NCBI GenBank assembly: GCA_965221575.1
Contig: CBDCSM010000012.1
Span: forward strand, 434,001-498,000
Source of the DNA: JAPPHA01 sp965221575
GTDB lineage: Bacteria; Pseudomonadota; Alphaproteobacteria; Rhodobacterales; Rhodobacteraceae
Direction of reading: 5' to 3'
Length of the DNA: 64,000 nucleotides
Of this stretch, positions 35,011 through 44,320 are shown piece after piece. A program made the position numbers and the translations under genes. The notes beneath the pieces were generated by a model, which saw only the letters and a program-made list of their open reading frames with translations, made no database searches and was not told the DNA's origin. Numbering within the stretch: position 1 is the first letter of the stretch; each line of letters opens with the position of its first letter.

Positions 35011-36251
35011 TTGTATTCGATGAAGGCTTCGCTTCGAAGGCGGCTCAGGTAACTCTCGCCAAATCCCGAAAGTCGCTGAAGGTAAAGTGCATTGCGAATC
35101 TGGTTCCGGGATTCGATCGAACCCTGTTCGGACCGATTGCAAACCATGATGACAGTTTGATCTCCGGAATCGTCACCAATGATCGATGCCTCTCCGAGGT
35201 CCAGACGAGAGATGGCCTGTGCCAGGAGTTCCGGAGTATCGTCATCCTTCGTCTTCGGAGCGACATCTGTTTCGGGATCAAACTCCAGCACGGCAACCTG
35301 CAGGTCGGCACAGGTTTCTGACCCTTCAATCAATTCGCCAGCCGCATCAGCCGACCAGTTGGAAGGCACGGGAATCTCCAGGTAGGAGACAGTGGTCGGC
35401 TTTCGTTCGACGGGCTGTCCGCCCCTTGTGCCGCGAAGCAGAAACAGCCCGATCACGTTGTCATCAATTTTAATCGGACCCGAGACCTGCCCGTTTTTCA
35501 TGGCAAGGACCCGCGTCAGGACCTGGGGGGGGATGTTGCGGACGCTCAGCCAGTCGAGGCGGCCGCCGTCCTGGCGCGACGGCGAGTTCGAAAACCGAAT
35601 CGCGGCCGCGGCGAATTCGTCCTCGTCATCGATGATCTCGAAGAGCTGCCAGGCGATTGCCTCGGTTCGTTGCATGCCCCGTTCGTCGGCAACGAGGATG
35701 ATTTCCGACAAAAGGACCATCTGTTCGCTTTCCTCGGAAGTCAGGGACAGCGCCGCGTCGACCTCATGTTCCGAGATCCGGGCCGTGTCCCCGTACTTGG
35801 CGTGGACGACGCGTTCCCAACTCATCGCCGCACGCACGAAATCCCTGACGGTTTCGGGATCGACGCCAAATCTGGCGACATAGGCATTGAGCTGTTCAGT
35901 GGTCAGGTCTTCCCGCGCCGCTAGATTGGAAACGCCGGCATCGACTGCCGCTTCATCGACGGGCAGACCGACCCGTTGCGCGGCGGACAGCCGGACCCGA
36001 TCGTCGATCAGGTCCTTGAGCGCCCGTTTCTCGACATCTTGCTCGATCCCGAAAGCCTTCAGCAGCAATGAACGCTGGGTGATTTCGTACTGGGTAACCG
36101 CGTGGTCATTGACGACAACGACAATCTCGAACGGGTTGCTTGCAGCATTCGCGGACGAGGAAATTGGTGCAAAGGAGAGAAAGCCCGCCGGCCCGTTCAG
36201 GACCAACAACCCCAGTGCAACCACTACGATTCGTAGCGGGTTCGCAGTCAT
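35007..36251 (-). CDS. surA: Periplasmic chaperone/peptidyl-prolyl isomerase SurA
   Basis: A 414-aa SurA-type protein. A long signal peptide (residues 1-37, LRIVVVALGLLVLN core, SANAA cleavage region) is followed by the SurA_N helical domain (IVVVVNDHAVTQYEITQRSLLL, about 42-165), then a parvulin-type domain (about 175-290) seen as VLLSEIILVADERG, and ...AIRFSNSPSRQDGGRLDWLS. A degenerate second parvulin-like region may follow. It escorts unfolded outer-membrane proteins, including LptD, whose gene ends 37 bp upstream. ATGA overlap with pdxA. Confidence 0.92.
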   Translation of the reverse strand: MTANPLRIVVVALGLLVLNGPAGFLSFAPISSSANAASNPFEIVVVVNDHAVTQYEITQRSLLLKAFGIEQDVEKRALKDLIDDRVRLSAAQRVGLPVDEAAVDAGVSNLAAREDLTTEQLNAYVARFGVDPETVRDFVRAAMSWERVVHAKYGDTARISEHEVDAALSLTSEESEQMVLLSEIILVADERGMQRTEAIAWQLFEIIDDEDEFAAAAIRFSNSPSRQDGGRLDWLSVRNIPPQVLTRVLAMKNGQVSGPIKIDDNVIGLFLLRGTRGGQPVERKPTTVSYLEIPVPSNWSADAAGELIEGSETCADLQVAVLEFDPETDVAPKTKDDDTPELLAQAISRLDLGEASIIGDDSGDQTVIMVCNRSEQGSIESRNQIRNALYLQRLSGFGESYLSRLRSEAFIEYK

Positions 36252-36288
36252 GAATTCGCGCTCCGGTAAAGATCAACGTGCTTCAGAA

Positions 36289-38517
36289 TCAAGGCAGGGC
36301 CCCAACACGGGCTCCGCAACGATTTCTCGAGTATCCGGGATCGGAAATGGCTCCGCTCAATCCCAACAACTCAATGGTCAGGCCGATTTGACGGTCAGGC
36401 ATGACAATACCAGTCCCGGCGGCGTCAAGCGAGAAGAAAAAGTCGATCGCTGTACACTCGTTTCGAATACTGAAGCCGATTTCGGCTTCGGTCGTCTTGT
36501 GGCTCTCCAGGTTTCGGCGCAGGGACCCCCGCAGCTGGGCGACGTCGGACACGTTGTACCGCGAGCTGAAGATGAGCTCCTGCGACGGGTCGGTTCCCGC
36601 CAGGCTGACAAAGCTCAGGCTGGTTTCGAACCTCCCGTGTCGATAGCTCGCCTCCTGTTCGAATTTCGAGAATCTGAAGTCGCCGTCGAAGACCCCGAGA
36701 GTCGTCAGGTCAAGCTGGTCCCGAAGAGACATGTTGAGGGAGGCCACGTAGTCCGAAGATCGCCCCGAGAGGCCGGGTTCATCGGAAAACTGCCCGAGGT
36801 CGCGATAGCGTAAGACCTGCCCGATCATCGCATCGGTGCTGAACCGGGAGTCGGTCAAGATTCCGTAGCTGGCACCGACATTGGCAGTGATTCCCCGTTC
36901 CTTTTGATCGTATCCGGGAAACCTGTTGAACGAGAAGAGGTTGGCGGCTTCAAACTCGACCGAACGGCTGTCTTCCTTAGGAGTGTTATGGGTCCGGTTC
37001 GGCCGCCAGACGAGTTGAATGATCGGCTCGAGGCGATGCTGGACTCCCGGGCGGGTCGTCTTGCCGAGCGGCCAGCGCATATCGACGGCGACGGCGGGGT
37101 CCACCGACCCGGTCGAACCGCTGCCGAATTCCGGGTAATTGTTGAAATTGTAACCGAGACCGACAATTTCTCCGGAGACGCCAAGCTGGACGCCGTGCCA
37201 GACCTGCCATCTGTTTTTCCAGTCCACGTGAGCGCCAAATCTGAACAGGCGGTTCCCGTGCTTTCTCGAAAGATTGACCGCGTGAGCACGAAAACCAACG
37301 GTGCCAAGGCTTCGAGACGGCCTCGTGATCTGACGGTAGTGGAATTCCGGCAACACGAGCGGGACCCGCTGGTCGACTTCATTCGTTCGCAAGCTCTGAA
37401 CCAATGACGCTCCGAAACCGAGATGGGAATCGGCGCGGGTTCGCTCGATATCGATTTCCGAAACGAGGCGATCCCGCTTTTCATATCCGTACAGCGCGGT
37501 GAAACTCTTGTTCGAGGCAAGCGCCGCGTCGAATTCCAAGTGGAAATCCCTGGGCAATGCAAACTGCCCGCTCCCGGCAATGTAGCTGGCCAGGCGGTCG
37601 TCGCCGATTCCGCCCGCAAGAAGAACAGCGCCGTCAACCAGGATTTGTCCGGATCTGAAATTTCTTCGGTACTCCGTCTCGAGAACCGCACCGCCCTCAG
37701 TCGTGACGAATGGCGTCAGGGTAACGTCGTCATGATCCGACCTGGCGACGTAGTAAGGGAGCTTGAAGCCTGTCCCGAGGACAGTCGAAGTGATGATCGT
37801 CGGAACAAGGAACCCCGATGCACGATCGATATCCGGTCCAGGGATGCTCAGGGACGGCACATGCAGCACCGGGATCCCCGCAACTTCCAGGACGGCGTTT
37901 TCAAAATAGATCCTTTGTTCCAGCTCGTCATAGACAACCTCGTCTGCCCGGACCTGCCAGTCCGGCGTATCGCCGGATCGGCAGATCCGGCAGGAGCTCG
38001 CGACCGCATTCGTCAGGATTCTGTATCGACCCTGGCTCAAGTGCATGCTGTTCGCCGCCAGTTGCAATTGCCGCCTTGTGAGAATCTGGACGCTGCGAAT
38101 TACTCCGTCTTCCAGGTCGTCCGAAAGCCTTGCAAGCTCGGCGATCGCGACACCGTCCTCGGTGACCAGGACCAGCGGCTGGTCAATCGACAGTCGTTTG
38201 GTAAGCTGGTTGTAGGTCAATCGTTCCGTTCTGATGATCTGATCACGGTGATGAATTGTCACACCTTCTGATGCGATCAAGACCTGGGAATCCGCGAGAA
38301 CCTCGATCCTCCCCGCGACAATGGAGACCGGAGGAGCGTCGGGGGGCTGCTGGGCAACGGCCGGCCGAACGAGGGGAAGAACGGTTCCAAGGACCAGCAG
38401 GGCCGTGATCGAAAACCCGAGCCAACCAGGAAGGATTGATCGAGGACCAGGCCGCGCCAGGGGAGTCCATGCCTCTCGCCGTCGGTGTTTCCCTGTCTGG
38501 AAATCCGGAGCCATCAT
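36289..38517 (-). CDS. lptD: LPS-assembly outer-membrane protein LptD
   Basis: A 742-aa beta-barrel protein that inserts LPS into the outer leaflet. N-terminal signal/anchor region (GFSITALLVLGTVLPL, AVAQQ cleavage), an OstA/jellyroll domain (VSIVAGRIEVLADSQVLIASEGVTI, IRTERLTYNQLTKRLSID) and the barrel (LptD_C) up to the C-terminus. The conserved ASSCRICRSGDTPDWQVRADEVVYDE segment before the barrel is the alphaproteobacterial feature. ATG 38517 or 38514 is chosen because the open frame upstream (to 38550) overlaps lptG. Its operon partners lptG, lptF and surA act in the same pathway. Confidence 0.93.
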   Translation of the reverse strand: MMAPDFQTGKHRRREAWTPLARPGPRSILPGWLGFSITALLVLGTVLPLVRPAVAQQPPDAPPVSIVAGRIEVLADSQVLIASEGVTIHHRDQIIRTERLTYNQLTKRLSIDQPLVLVTEDGVAIAELARLSDDLEDGVIRSVQILTRRQLQLAANSMHLSQGRYRILTNAVASSCRICRSGDTPDWQVRADEVVYDELEQRIYFENAVLEVAGIPVLHVPSLSIPGPDIDRASGFLVPTIITSTVLGTGFKLPYYVARSDHDDVTLTPFVTTEGGAVLETEYRRNFRSGQILVDGAVLLAGGIGDDRLASYIAGSGQFALPRDFHLEFDAALASNKSFTALYGYEKRDRLVSEIDIERTRADSHLGFGASLVQSLRTNEVDQRVPLVLPEFHYRQITRPSRSLGTVGFRAHAVNLSRKHGNRLFRFGAHVDWKNRWQVWHGVQLGVSGEIVGLGYNFNNYPEFGSGSTGSVDPAVAVDMRWPLGKTTRPGVQHRLEPIIQLVWRPNRTHNTPKEDSRSVEFEAANLFSFNRFPGYDQKERGITANVGASYGILTDSRFSTDAMIGQVLRYRDLGQFSDEPGLSGRSSDYVASLNMSLRDQLDLTTLGVFDGDFRFSKFEQEASYRHGRFETSLSFVSLAGTDPSQELIFSSRYNVSDVAQLRGSLRRNLESHKTTEAEIGFSIRNECTAIDFFFSLDAAGTGIVMPDRQIGLTIELLGLSGAISDPGYSRNRCGARVGALP

Positions 38518-38524
38518 GCGGAGC

Positions 38525-39637
38525 CTAACCGTCTTCCAGGAAAAGAACAAAGGAGAGGCCGAGCATGGTTGCGGAAAGCGGCAGGAACCAGGCAGCGACC
38601 GAAACCTGGAGTTCGCCAGCCATACCGAGAAACCTGGTCAGCTCGAGAAAAAAGCTCATTGCGACTCCCGAGAGCAGGGCAAAGAACGCTCGTCTGCCGA
38701 AGTGCCGGCGGCGCACGACGCCGAGCACGAATGCGGAGCCGATGATGAAGGTCGCGGCGAGCAGCATCGGCCGGGCCAACTCGAGGTGAAAGTGAAGCCT
38801 GTACGCCAAAGACGAGAATCCCGCCCGGTCAACCGAACGGACCAATCGGGGGATGTTCCAGACCTGCATCACCTCGGGGACAGGGTTTCCGAACCGTACT
38901 CGATCACTGGTAATCGTTGTCGGGAACGTCAGCGAATGCGCCGTCTCAGCCGACAGTTCGGCGTACGGAACGGTCGGATCGATGGTCCACGTTTTTGTTT
39001 CCGCCAGGTTCAGTCGCCCGCCATCGTCCTGGATCAGGCTTGCGGTTTCGGCATGGGTCGTCCGGATCGCCCGGCCTTCCGAATCGAATGAAAAAACCAT
39101 GACGTCACCGAGTTCGGCGCCTGTTCCGGAGGCATCCCGAACGTTCACGACTTCATGGCCGTCCGATTGCGGTTGTCTCAACCAGATACCTGAGAGGCTT
39201 TTCGAAGGAACGGCATCTCCCACGTCTTCAATGCTGTTCGTCCCCGACATCGCCTGTTTCCCGGATATCGATGCGATCACCGGATTCAGGAACAGAGTTC
39301 CCAAAAAGCCGACGAGCACGACGCAGGCGATTGGCGCGGTGAGGCAACCGAGGGCCGACATCCCGGCCGCCCTGGACGCAACAAACTGATTGGAATTCGT
39401 CATTCGTCCACAGTACCAGATCGCGGAAACCGTGACGATGATGAGCATGGATTCCGAGACGAGGTCCGGTGTCTTTTTGGCCGCCGACTTCAGTGCAAAC
39501 GGCAATATCGAGGGTTCTGTTCCGGATCTGCGCAGGCTCTCGAGCGCGACGAAGACGAATACGAGCGTTGCGGCAAACAACACGACGCGCAGCAGCACGG
39601 TGATGAATTGACGTGCGAAGTACAGATGCAGGGTCAT
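38525..39637 (-). CDS. lptG: LPS-export permease LptG
   Basis: A 370-aa YjgP/YjgQ permease with three N-terminal helices (YFARQFITVLLRVVLFAATLVFVFVALESL; IIVTVSAIWYCGRMT; LTAPIACVVLVGFLGTLFLNPVIASI), a periplasmic beta-jellyroll domain (about 140-270), and three C-terminal helices. Partner of LptF in the LptB2FG ABC transporter that extracts LPS from the inner membrane. Its ATG at 39637 overlaps the lptF stop (ATGA); an in-frame start at 39721 would overlap lptF by 88 bp and is rejected. Confidence 0.94.
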   Translation of the reverse strand: MTLHLYFARQFITVLLRVVLFAATLVFVFVALESLRRSGTEPSILPFALKSAAKKTPDLVSESMLIIVTVSAIWYCGRMTNSNQFVASRAAGMSALGCLTAPIACVVLVGFLGTLFLNPVIASISGKQAMSGTNSIEDVGDAVPSKSLSGIWLRQPQSDGHEVVNVRDASGTGAELGDVMVFSFDSEGRAIRTTHAETASLIQDDGGRLNLAETKTWTIDPTVPYAELSAETAHSLTFPTTITSDRVRFGNPVPEVMQVWNIPRLVRSVDRAGFSSLAYRLHFHLELARPMLLAATFIIGSAFVLGVVRRRHFGRRAFFALLSGVAMSFFLELTRFLGMAGELQVSVAAWFLPLSATMLGLSFVLFLEDG

Positions 39638-40875
39638 CGGGTTCGACCCGTCGACAGGCGTTCCTCGAGTCGCCCCCAGCTGGTGTGCCAGCGACTGGCC
39701 CCGACGGCACAAAGAACGCATACCGTCGCGGCCCCCGCCAGGACCGGAAGGTAGAGGACCGGCCAGAATTCCGGGCGGGCCTGTATGTTCGATTCGATGA
39801 CTCCGCGCAACAGGTTGATCAGGACCATGAGCGCGATCGCAACGATGATTCGAAAGAGGAACCCCGACCGGCTGAAGCTGCTCACAAGCAGCGCAGATAT
39901 GCCGATCAAGGGCGCCAGGAACGCGAGCGACGCCTTGACCAGACGTTCGTTGATCTCGACGACGGCGTGCGCTGCCCAGTCCGGCTCGTTTGGCGCATGA
40001 AGCTTGCCGATGATCTCCGGTGTCGGCATGTCCCGCAACAGTCGGAAACGCTCGGCTTCTTCGTGGGCGTAGCGCTGAAGACTGTAGTTCAGCTGGTCAA
40101 AGTGGGCCGTTCCAAGTGTTCTGCCGTCTGCATCGAATTTCTGGATGATGCCGTCCTCCAGCAGAAGGCCGGGTTTGTCGCCTTCGGTCACGAACTGACC
40201 GTGCGGTGCCGTGTGGATCAGGGTCCAACCGCTGTCCAGGTATTCGCTGACCAGTATGTCGTCCAAGCGGCCATCGGGACCGACGCTGCCGAAAAACAAT
40301 ACGGAGTCGTTGTCGGGGAAGACGAATTCGCCTTCCTTGATGATCTGGACAAGGTATTCACTCTGGATTCTGTCTTCGAGCCGCTCGAATTCTTCATGCG
40401 CGACGGGATAGATCTGGTGACCGATGAGACTGACCGCCAGAAAGCAAACCGCACCGACCAGGAAAAACGGTCGCATGAGCGCAAGGCCACTGATTCCCGC
40501 GCCCATCATCGCCACCAGCTCCGAGTCACTGAACAAGCGATTGGTCAGCGCGACGGCGGCCGCGAAACCGGACACCGGAATCCCGATTTCAAGGGTTTTC
40601 GGCAATTGCAGCATGGCCAGCCACAGGAAATCGCGTCCGGCCTTGCTGTTTTCCAGGACGAACTCGAGATATTTGAAGATGTTCACCAGCCAGATAATGC
40701 TGGTCAATACCGCGAGAAAAAAGAAAAAGTACCCGCCGACCTGGATGAGAAAATACTGATCGGTCTGTCTCCAGGCGAAATGACGGCGTAAGACAATGGC
40801 GATTCGTGAGGGTGGGGTCCGGAGGCGGCCCGGCAAGCGAACACCCGGCGTTTCGGGGCGCTGTGTACTATTCAT
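39634..40875 (-). CDS. lptF: LPS-export permease LptF
   Basis: A 413-aa YjgP/YjgQ-family permease, second of the LptFG pair. Six helices are arranged as in LptG, with the coupling-helix region LFSDSELVAMMGAGISGLALMRPF near residue 100 and the periplasmic domain at about 145-290. The ATG at 40875 overlaps the galU 3' end by 8 bp; the frame is open to 40992, but that lies entirely inside galU. The order galU-lptF-lptG-lptD-surA-pdxA-rsmA suggests one long envelope operon. Confidence 0.92.
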   Translation of the reverse strand: MNSTQRPETPGVRLPGRLRTPPSRIAIVLRRHFAWRQTDQYFLIQVGGYFFFFLAVLTSIIWLVNIFKYLEFVLENSKAGRDFLWLAMLQLPKTLEIGIPVSGFAAAVALTNRLFSDSELVAMMGAGISGLALMRPFFLVGAVCFLAVSLIGHQIYPVAHEEFERLEDRIQSEYLVQIIKEGEFVFPDNDSVLFFGSVGPDGRLDDILVSEYLDSGWTLIHTAPHGQFVTEGDKPGLLLEDGIIQKFDADGRTLGTAHFDQLNYSLQRYAHEEAERFRLLRDMPTPEIIGKLHAPNEPDWAAHAVVEINERLVKASLAFLAPLIGISALLVSSFSRSGFLFRIIVAIALMVLINLLRGVIESNIQARPEFWPVLYLPVLAGAATVCVLCAVGASRWHTSWGRLEERLSTGRTR

Positions 40876-41872
40876 GTTGCGCAGAGTTGACGCGTCCCCC
40901 GATGGGATCGGACAAACGCGCGTTTCGCGGGTCCGTCCTTCCAGGAGGCGTGGCACCTGGAGTTCGCGTGGGCGGCCCGTCGGGGCGGGCACGCTCCACG
41001 GTATCGGTCAGGTTCCGCAGGAACGCATCCCGCAGGTCGCTTCGCCCGAGAGCAATTGCGACCGTTGCGTTCAGGTATCCGGCCTTGGAACCGCAGTCAT
41101 GTCGTACGCCATCGAAAAGATAACCGAACACGCCGTTTTCAGTAGCGGTTTCGGCCGCAATCGCGTCGGTCAGCTGGATTTCCGAATCCTGTGCGTGGTC
41201 CAGTTGCATGCGGTCAAGATGGTCAAGTACCCGGGGCGTCAAAACGTAGCGCCCGACCACGGCGAGATTGGAAGGTGCGTTCCCGGGTTCGGGTTTTTCA
41301 ACCATACCAGCGATCGTCACGAGGCGGCCATCAATGGAGGCAGGTTCCACGATTCCGTATGATGGCACCGATTCGGGCGAGGTCTCCATCAACGCCACCG
41401 CGTTGCCGCCGGTCGAGTCATGAATGTCAATGAGGGCACCCAGGCAGGGACTGCCGCCAACGATGATATCGTCGGTAAGCATGACAGCAAAAGGTTCGTT
41501 CGCAATCAGTTTACGCGCGCACCAGACCGCGTGTCCCAGGCCGAGCTGCTCGTACTGCCTGACGTAGACGATTTCTCCACTTTCCGAAGTTGCGACGCTC
41601 AGGTCGTCGAGCCGATCCGTGTTTCCCCGTTCGAGAAGCGTCTTTTCGAGATGCGGCGAGCGGTCGAAGTAGTCCTCGAGCGAGTTCTTGCCGCGCGATG
41701 TCACCAGAATGAACTGCTCGATTCCGGCGGCGCGTCCTTCGTCGATCGCGTATTGAATCAACGGCCGATCGACCAGGGTGACGATTTCTTTCGGGATGGA
41801 TTTCGTCGCAGGCAACAAACGGGTCCCAAGCCCGGCGACCGGCAGAATTGCCTTGACGACTCTTTTTCCCAT
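40868..41872 (-). CDS. galU: UTP--glucose-1-phosphate uridylyltransferase
   Basis: A 334-aa GalU, making UDP-glucose for LPS core and other glycans. Motifs: the N-terminal nucleotide-binding signature ILPVAGLGTRLLPATKSIPKEIVTLVDRPLIQYAIDE, ILVTSRGKNSLEDYFDRS, and QYEQLGLGHAVWCAR, with VMLTDDIIVGG supplying the metal Asp. It heads the LPS-transport operon, an unusual first gene but chemically fitting. The last residues run into the lptF start (overlap). The C-terminus (PDGPPTRTPGATPPGRTD) is a variable tail. Confidence 0.95.
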   Translation of the reverse strand: MGKRVVKAILPVAGLGTRLLPATKSIPKEIVTLVDRPLIQYAIDEGRAAGIEQFILVTSRGKNSLEDYFDRSPHLEKTLLERGNTDRLDDLSVATSESGEIVYVRQYEQLGLGHAVWCARKLIANEPFAVMLTDDIIVGGSPCLGALIDIHDSTGGNAVALMETSPESVPSYGIVEPASIDGRLVTIAGMVEKPEPGNAPSNLAVVGRYVLTPRVLDHLDRMQLDHAQDSEIQLTDAIAAETATENGVFGYLFDGVRHDCGSKAGYLNATVAIALGRSDLRDAFLRNLTDTVERARPDGPPTRTPGATPPGRTDPRNARLSDPIGGRVNSAQHE

Positions 41873-42223
41873 TCTGGCGCCCCGGATCCAATTTGGGCAA
41901 GCGATCCTGGTCTGGAGGACTCGAACTTACGGCCTGATCGTATTTCGTACACGATGCGGACGCCAGTCGACAGGGAAAATCGTGTCGTGCTGCTTCGGGC
42001 GAGGATGGACAGGATTTACCAATGCGGGATCCGTTCACAGGACGACTGACTCAAAAAAAAGTTCAGACAGCCGTTGACAGAATCCGTTAAACCGGGTTTC
42101 GCCAATACAGTCACGTGCGACCCGCAAGTGGGGCCTCGCGCGGGACTGGATTGAACCCGTGTTGAATTGGCTGCTGAATGATGTACCGGTAGCCGGATGA
42201 GTCCAAATGGATGCGAGGAGACC
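41873..42223. other. Divergent promoter region galU/pepA
   Basis: 351 bp with no gene. A consensus -35 TTGACA on the plus strand at 42074-42079 has only a poor -10 at 16-18 bp spacing (TTTCGC region). An A-run (42052-42059, AAAAAAAA) precedes it. Must hold the promoters of pepA and of the LPS operon. Confidence 0.4.
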
Positions 42224-43705
42224 ATGGCGAAACCAACTCACCCCAGATTCGAGGCGATTTCCGCCGAGCAGCTTTCAGCATTCGAAGGAGCGATCGCCGT
42301 AACGGTCGGCTCGGACGGGACGTTGAGTCGCGTCGTGCGTCGACTCGACCGAATGTCGCACGGGGTCATTTCCAGGTTTGTCGAAACAGACCTTTTTACC
42401 GACCTCAAACCTGGCACGGGACACCTCATCTCTCCTCCTCCGCGGATCAAGGCTCATGCACTCATCATTTGCAAGCTGGACCGCAAGTCATCGCCGACAG
42501 ATGCACGCAAGGCAGGCTCGGCCGCTGCCGGTTCCGCGGCGGAAAGATCGCTGCTCATCGTGTCGAACCAGTATGCCGCGGCACCCGAATTGGCGTTTGG
42601 CGCGGTGCTTCGGAGATACAGGTTCGATCGTCACAAATCCGCAGGCCAGAAAAAGGAAGTGGGCGAATTGAGGGTGATGTCTCCCTCGCCCGAGAGGGCC
42701 GCGGCCATGTACGACGACAAGGGTGCCGCGGCCGAGGGAATCTACCTGACACGCGACCTTGTCAACGAACCCGCGAATGTCATCGGCACCGAGGCGTTCA
42801 AGAGTCGGCTGGAGGAAATGAAGCCGCTCGGGCTCGGAGTTTCCGTTCTCGGCGAATCGGAAATGAAGGAACTCGGCATGAATGTGCTCCTCGGGGTCGG
42901 CCAGGGCTCGGACAGCCCGTCATTCCTCGTGGCGATGGAGTGGAACGGCGGGGGTGACGAAAAGCCGCTCGCCGTCGTCGGGAAAGGGGTCGTGTTCGAC
43001 ACGGGCGGAATTTCGATCAAACCGGCCGCGAACATGGAAGAAATGACCATGGACATGGGAGGGGCCGCGGTCGTTGCCGGCCTGATGCATGTGCTGGCGT
43101 CCCGCAATGCACGTGCTAACGTCGTTGGCGTGGTCGGCCTGGTCGAAAACATGCCGGACGGTCGCGCACAGCGTCCCGGTGACATTGTCCGGTCCATGAA
43201 GGGCGATACGATCGAGGTGATCAATACGGATGCAGAAGGCCGCCTCGTCCTGGCGGACGCGCTCTGGTACACTCAGGAGAAATACGCTCCCGAGGCCATC
43301 GTCGACCTTGCGACCCTGACCGGAGCCATCATCATCGGGCTCGGACACGAAGCTGCCGGGGTTTTTTCCAACGACAACAAATTCTGCGAAGACTTCCTCA
43401 AGTCCGCGCGGCTGGAACAGGAAGGAGCCTGGAGGATGCCGGTCGGGGGGAACTACAAGAAACTGATCAAGTCGGGCAAGGCCGACATCAAGAACGTCGG
43501 GGGGCGGCCCGCCGGTTCGGTGACAGCTGCCCAGTTCCTGCTGAACTTCATACGCGAGGGGACCCCGTGGATTCATCTCGACATCGCCGGAGTGACAAGC
43601 CTCAAGTCCCGGTCCGATTTTGCCCCCCGGGGGGCAACCGGCTGGGGCGTGCTGGCCCTGGACCGGCTTGTTCGGGACCGGTTCGAATCCGGAGATGATG
43701 CCTGA
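42224..43705 (+). CDS. pepA: Leucyl aminopeptidase (M17)
   Basis: A 493-aa M17 metallo-aminopeptidase. The catalytic domain signature NTDAEGRLVLADALWY (about 335-350) carries two of the metal ligands, and VGKGVVFDTGGISIKPAANMEEMTMDMGGAA (about 255-285) contributes the rest, with the catalytic Lys/Arg in SIKPA and AEGRL. The N-terminal domain is the usual regulatory/DNA-binding fold. The ATG at 42224 has AGGAG just upstream; the frame is open to 42197 but that start has no such site. It overlaps holC by 8 bp. Divergent from the LPS operon, the common proteobacterial arrangement. Confidence 0.95.
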   Translation: MAKPTHPRFEAISAEQLSAFEGAIAVTVGSDGTLSRVVRRLDRMSHGVISRFVETDLFTDLKPGTGHLISPPPRIKAHALIICKLDRKSSPTDARKAGSAAAGSAAERSLLIVSNQYAAAPELAFGAVLRRYRFDRHKSAGQKKEVGELRVMSPSPERAAAMYDDKGAAAEGIYLTRDLVNEPANVIGTEAFKSRLEEMKPLGLGVSVLGESEMKELGMNVLLGVGQGSDSPSFLVAMEWNGGGDEKPLAVVGKGVVFDTGGISIKPAANMEEMTMDMGGAAVVAGLMHVLASRNARANVVGVVGLVENMPDGRAQRPGDIVRSMKGDTIEVINTDAEGRLVLADALWYTQEKYAPEAIVDLATLTGAIIIGLGHEAAGVFSNDNKFCEDFLKSARLEQEGAWRMPVGGNYKKLIKSGKADIKNVGGRPAGSVTAAQFLLNFIREGTPWIHLDIAGVTSLKSRSDFAPRGATGWGVLALDRLVRDRFESGDDA

Positions 43706-44159
43706 TTGCATCTTTTACAGGGTCGTGCGCAGACCGACGGAACGCGTTCTTGTTCAGCTTGTGCAGAGGGCCTTCGGCGAGAATTCGCGCGTGCTGATTC
43801 GTGCCTGGGATGCGCAACAGGTTCGGCGGCTCGATGAATTCCTGTGGTTGTGTGACGATGAAGCCTTCATTCCCCACGGAGTGGCGGGCGGTGGAAACGA
43901 AGGCAGTCAACCGGTGCTTCTGGCGACGAGCCCCGAAAACCTGAATTGCGCTCACTTCCTTGCCAGCCTCGGCCGGTGTCTCCTCGAACCGCCCGAAATC
44001 ACCGGTTTCTCGAAGGTCTGCGTGATTTTCGACGGCACGGACGATGCCGAGCTGGCGGCCGCGAGGAAAAACTGGAAGCGTGTCGTGGAAGAGGGCTGGC
44101 CCGCCAGCTACTGGACCGACGAATCCGGACAGTGGCGACTTGAGCACAAATCGGAATGA
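43698..44159 (+). CDS. holC: DNA polymerase III chi subunit
   Basis: A 153-aa HolC, the chi subunit of the clamp-loader complex, which bridges SSB to the polymerase. Family features: CIFYRVVRRPTERVLVQLVQRAFGENSRVLIRAWD, ...LDEFLWLCDDEAFIPHG, LLATSPENLNCAH, and the C-terminal WKRVVEEGWPASYWTDESGQW. The ATG at 43698 has GGAG just upstream and overlaps pepA's stop by 8 bp; ATG 43695 is an equally in-frame alternative. Confidence 0.93.
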   Translation: MPDCIFYRVVRRPTERVLVQLVQRAFGENSRVLIRAWDAQQVRRLDEFLWLCDDEAFIPHGVAGGGNEGSQPVLLATSPENLNCAHFLASLGRCLLEPPEITGFSKVCVIFDGTDDAELAAARKNWKRVVEEGWPASYWTDESGQWRLEHKSE

Positions 44160-44320
44160 AACGCTGTCGACTTGACTTGAGCGAATGTCTGCAACACCGA
44201 CAACGCGGTCGCGCCGGGATGCTTCGGAGACCACCTTCGGACGGCCGTAGGCGATCACAATTCTTCGTGACTTTTCGTGGCATATGCCTAGACTGTTGAC
44301 GATTGGACTAGGAGGAATCC

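Noticed and set aside
39613..40791. 392-codon plus-strand ORF
   Set aside because: Antisense to lptF, which has the six expected helices; the ORF is a codon-bias shadow.
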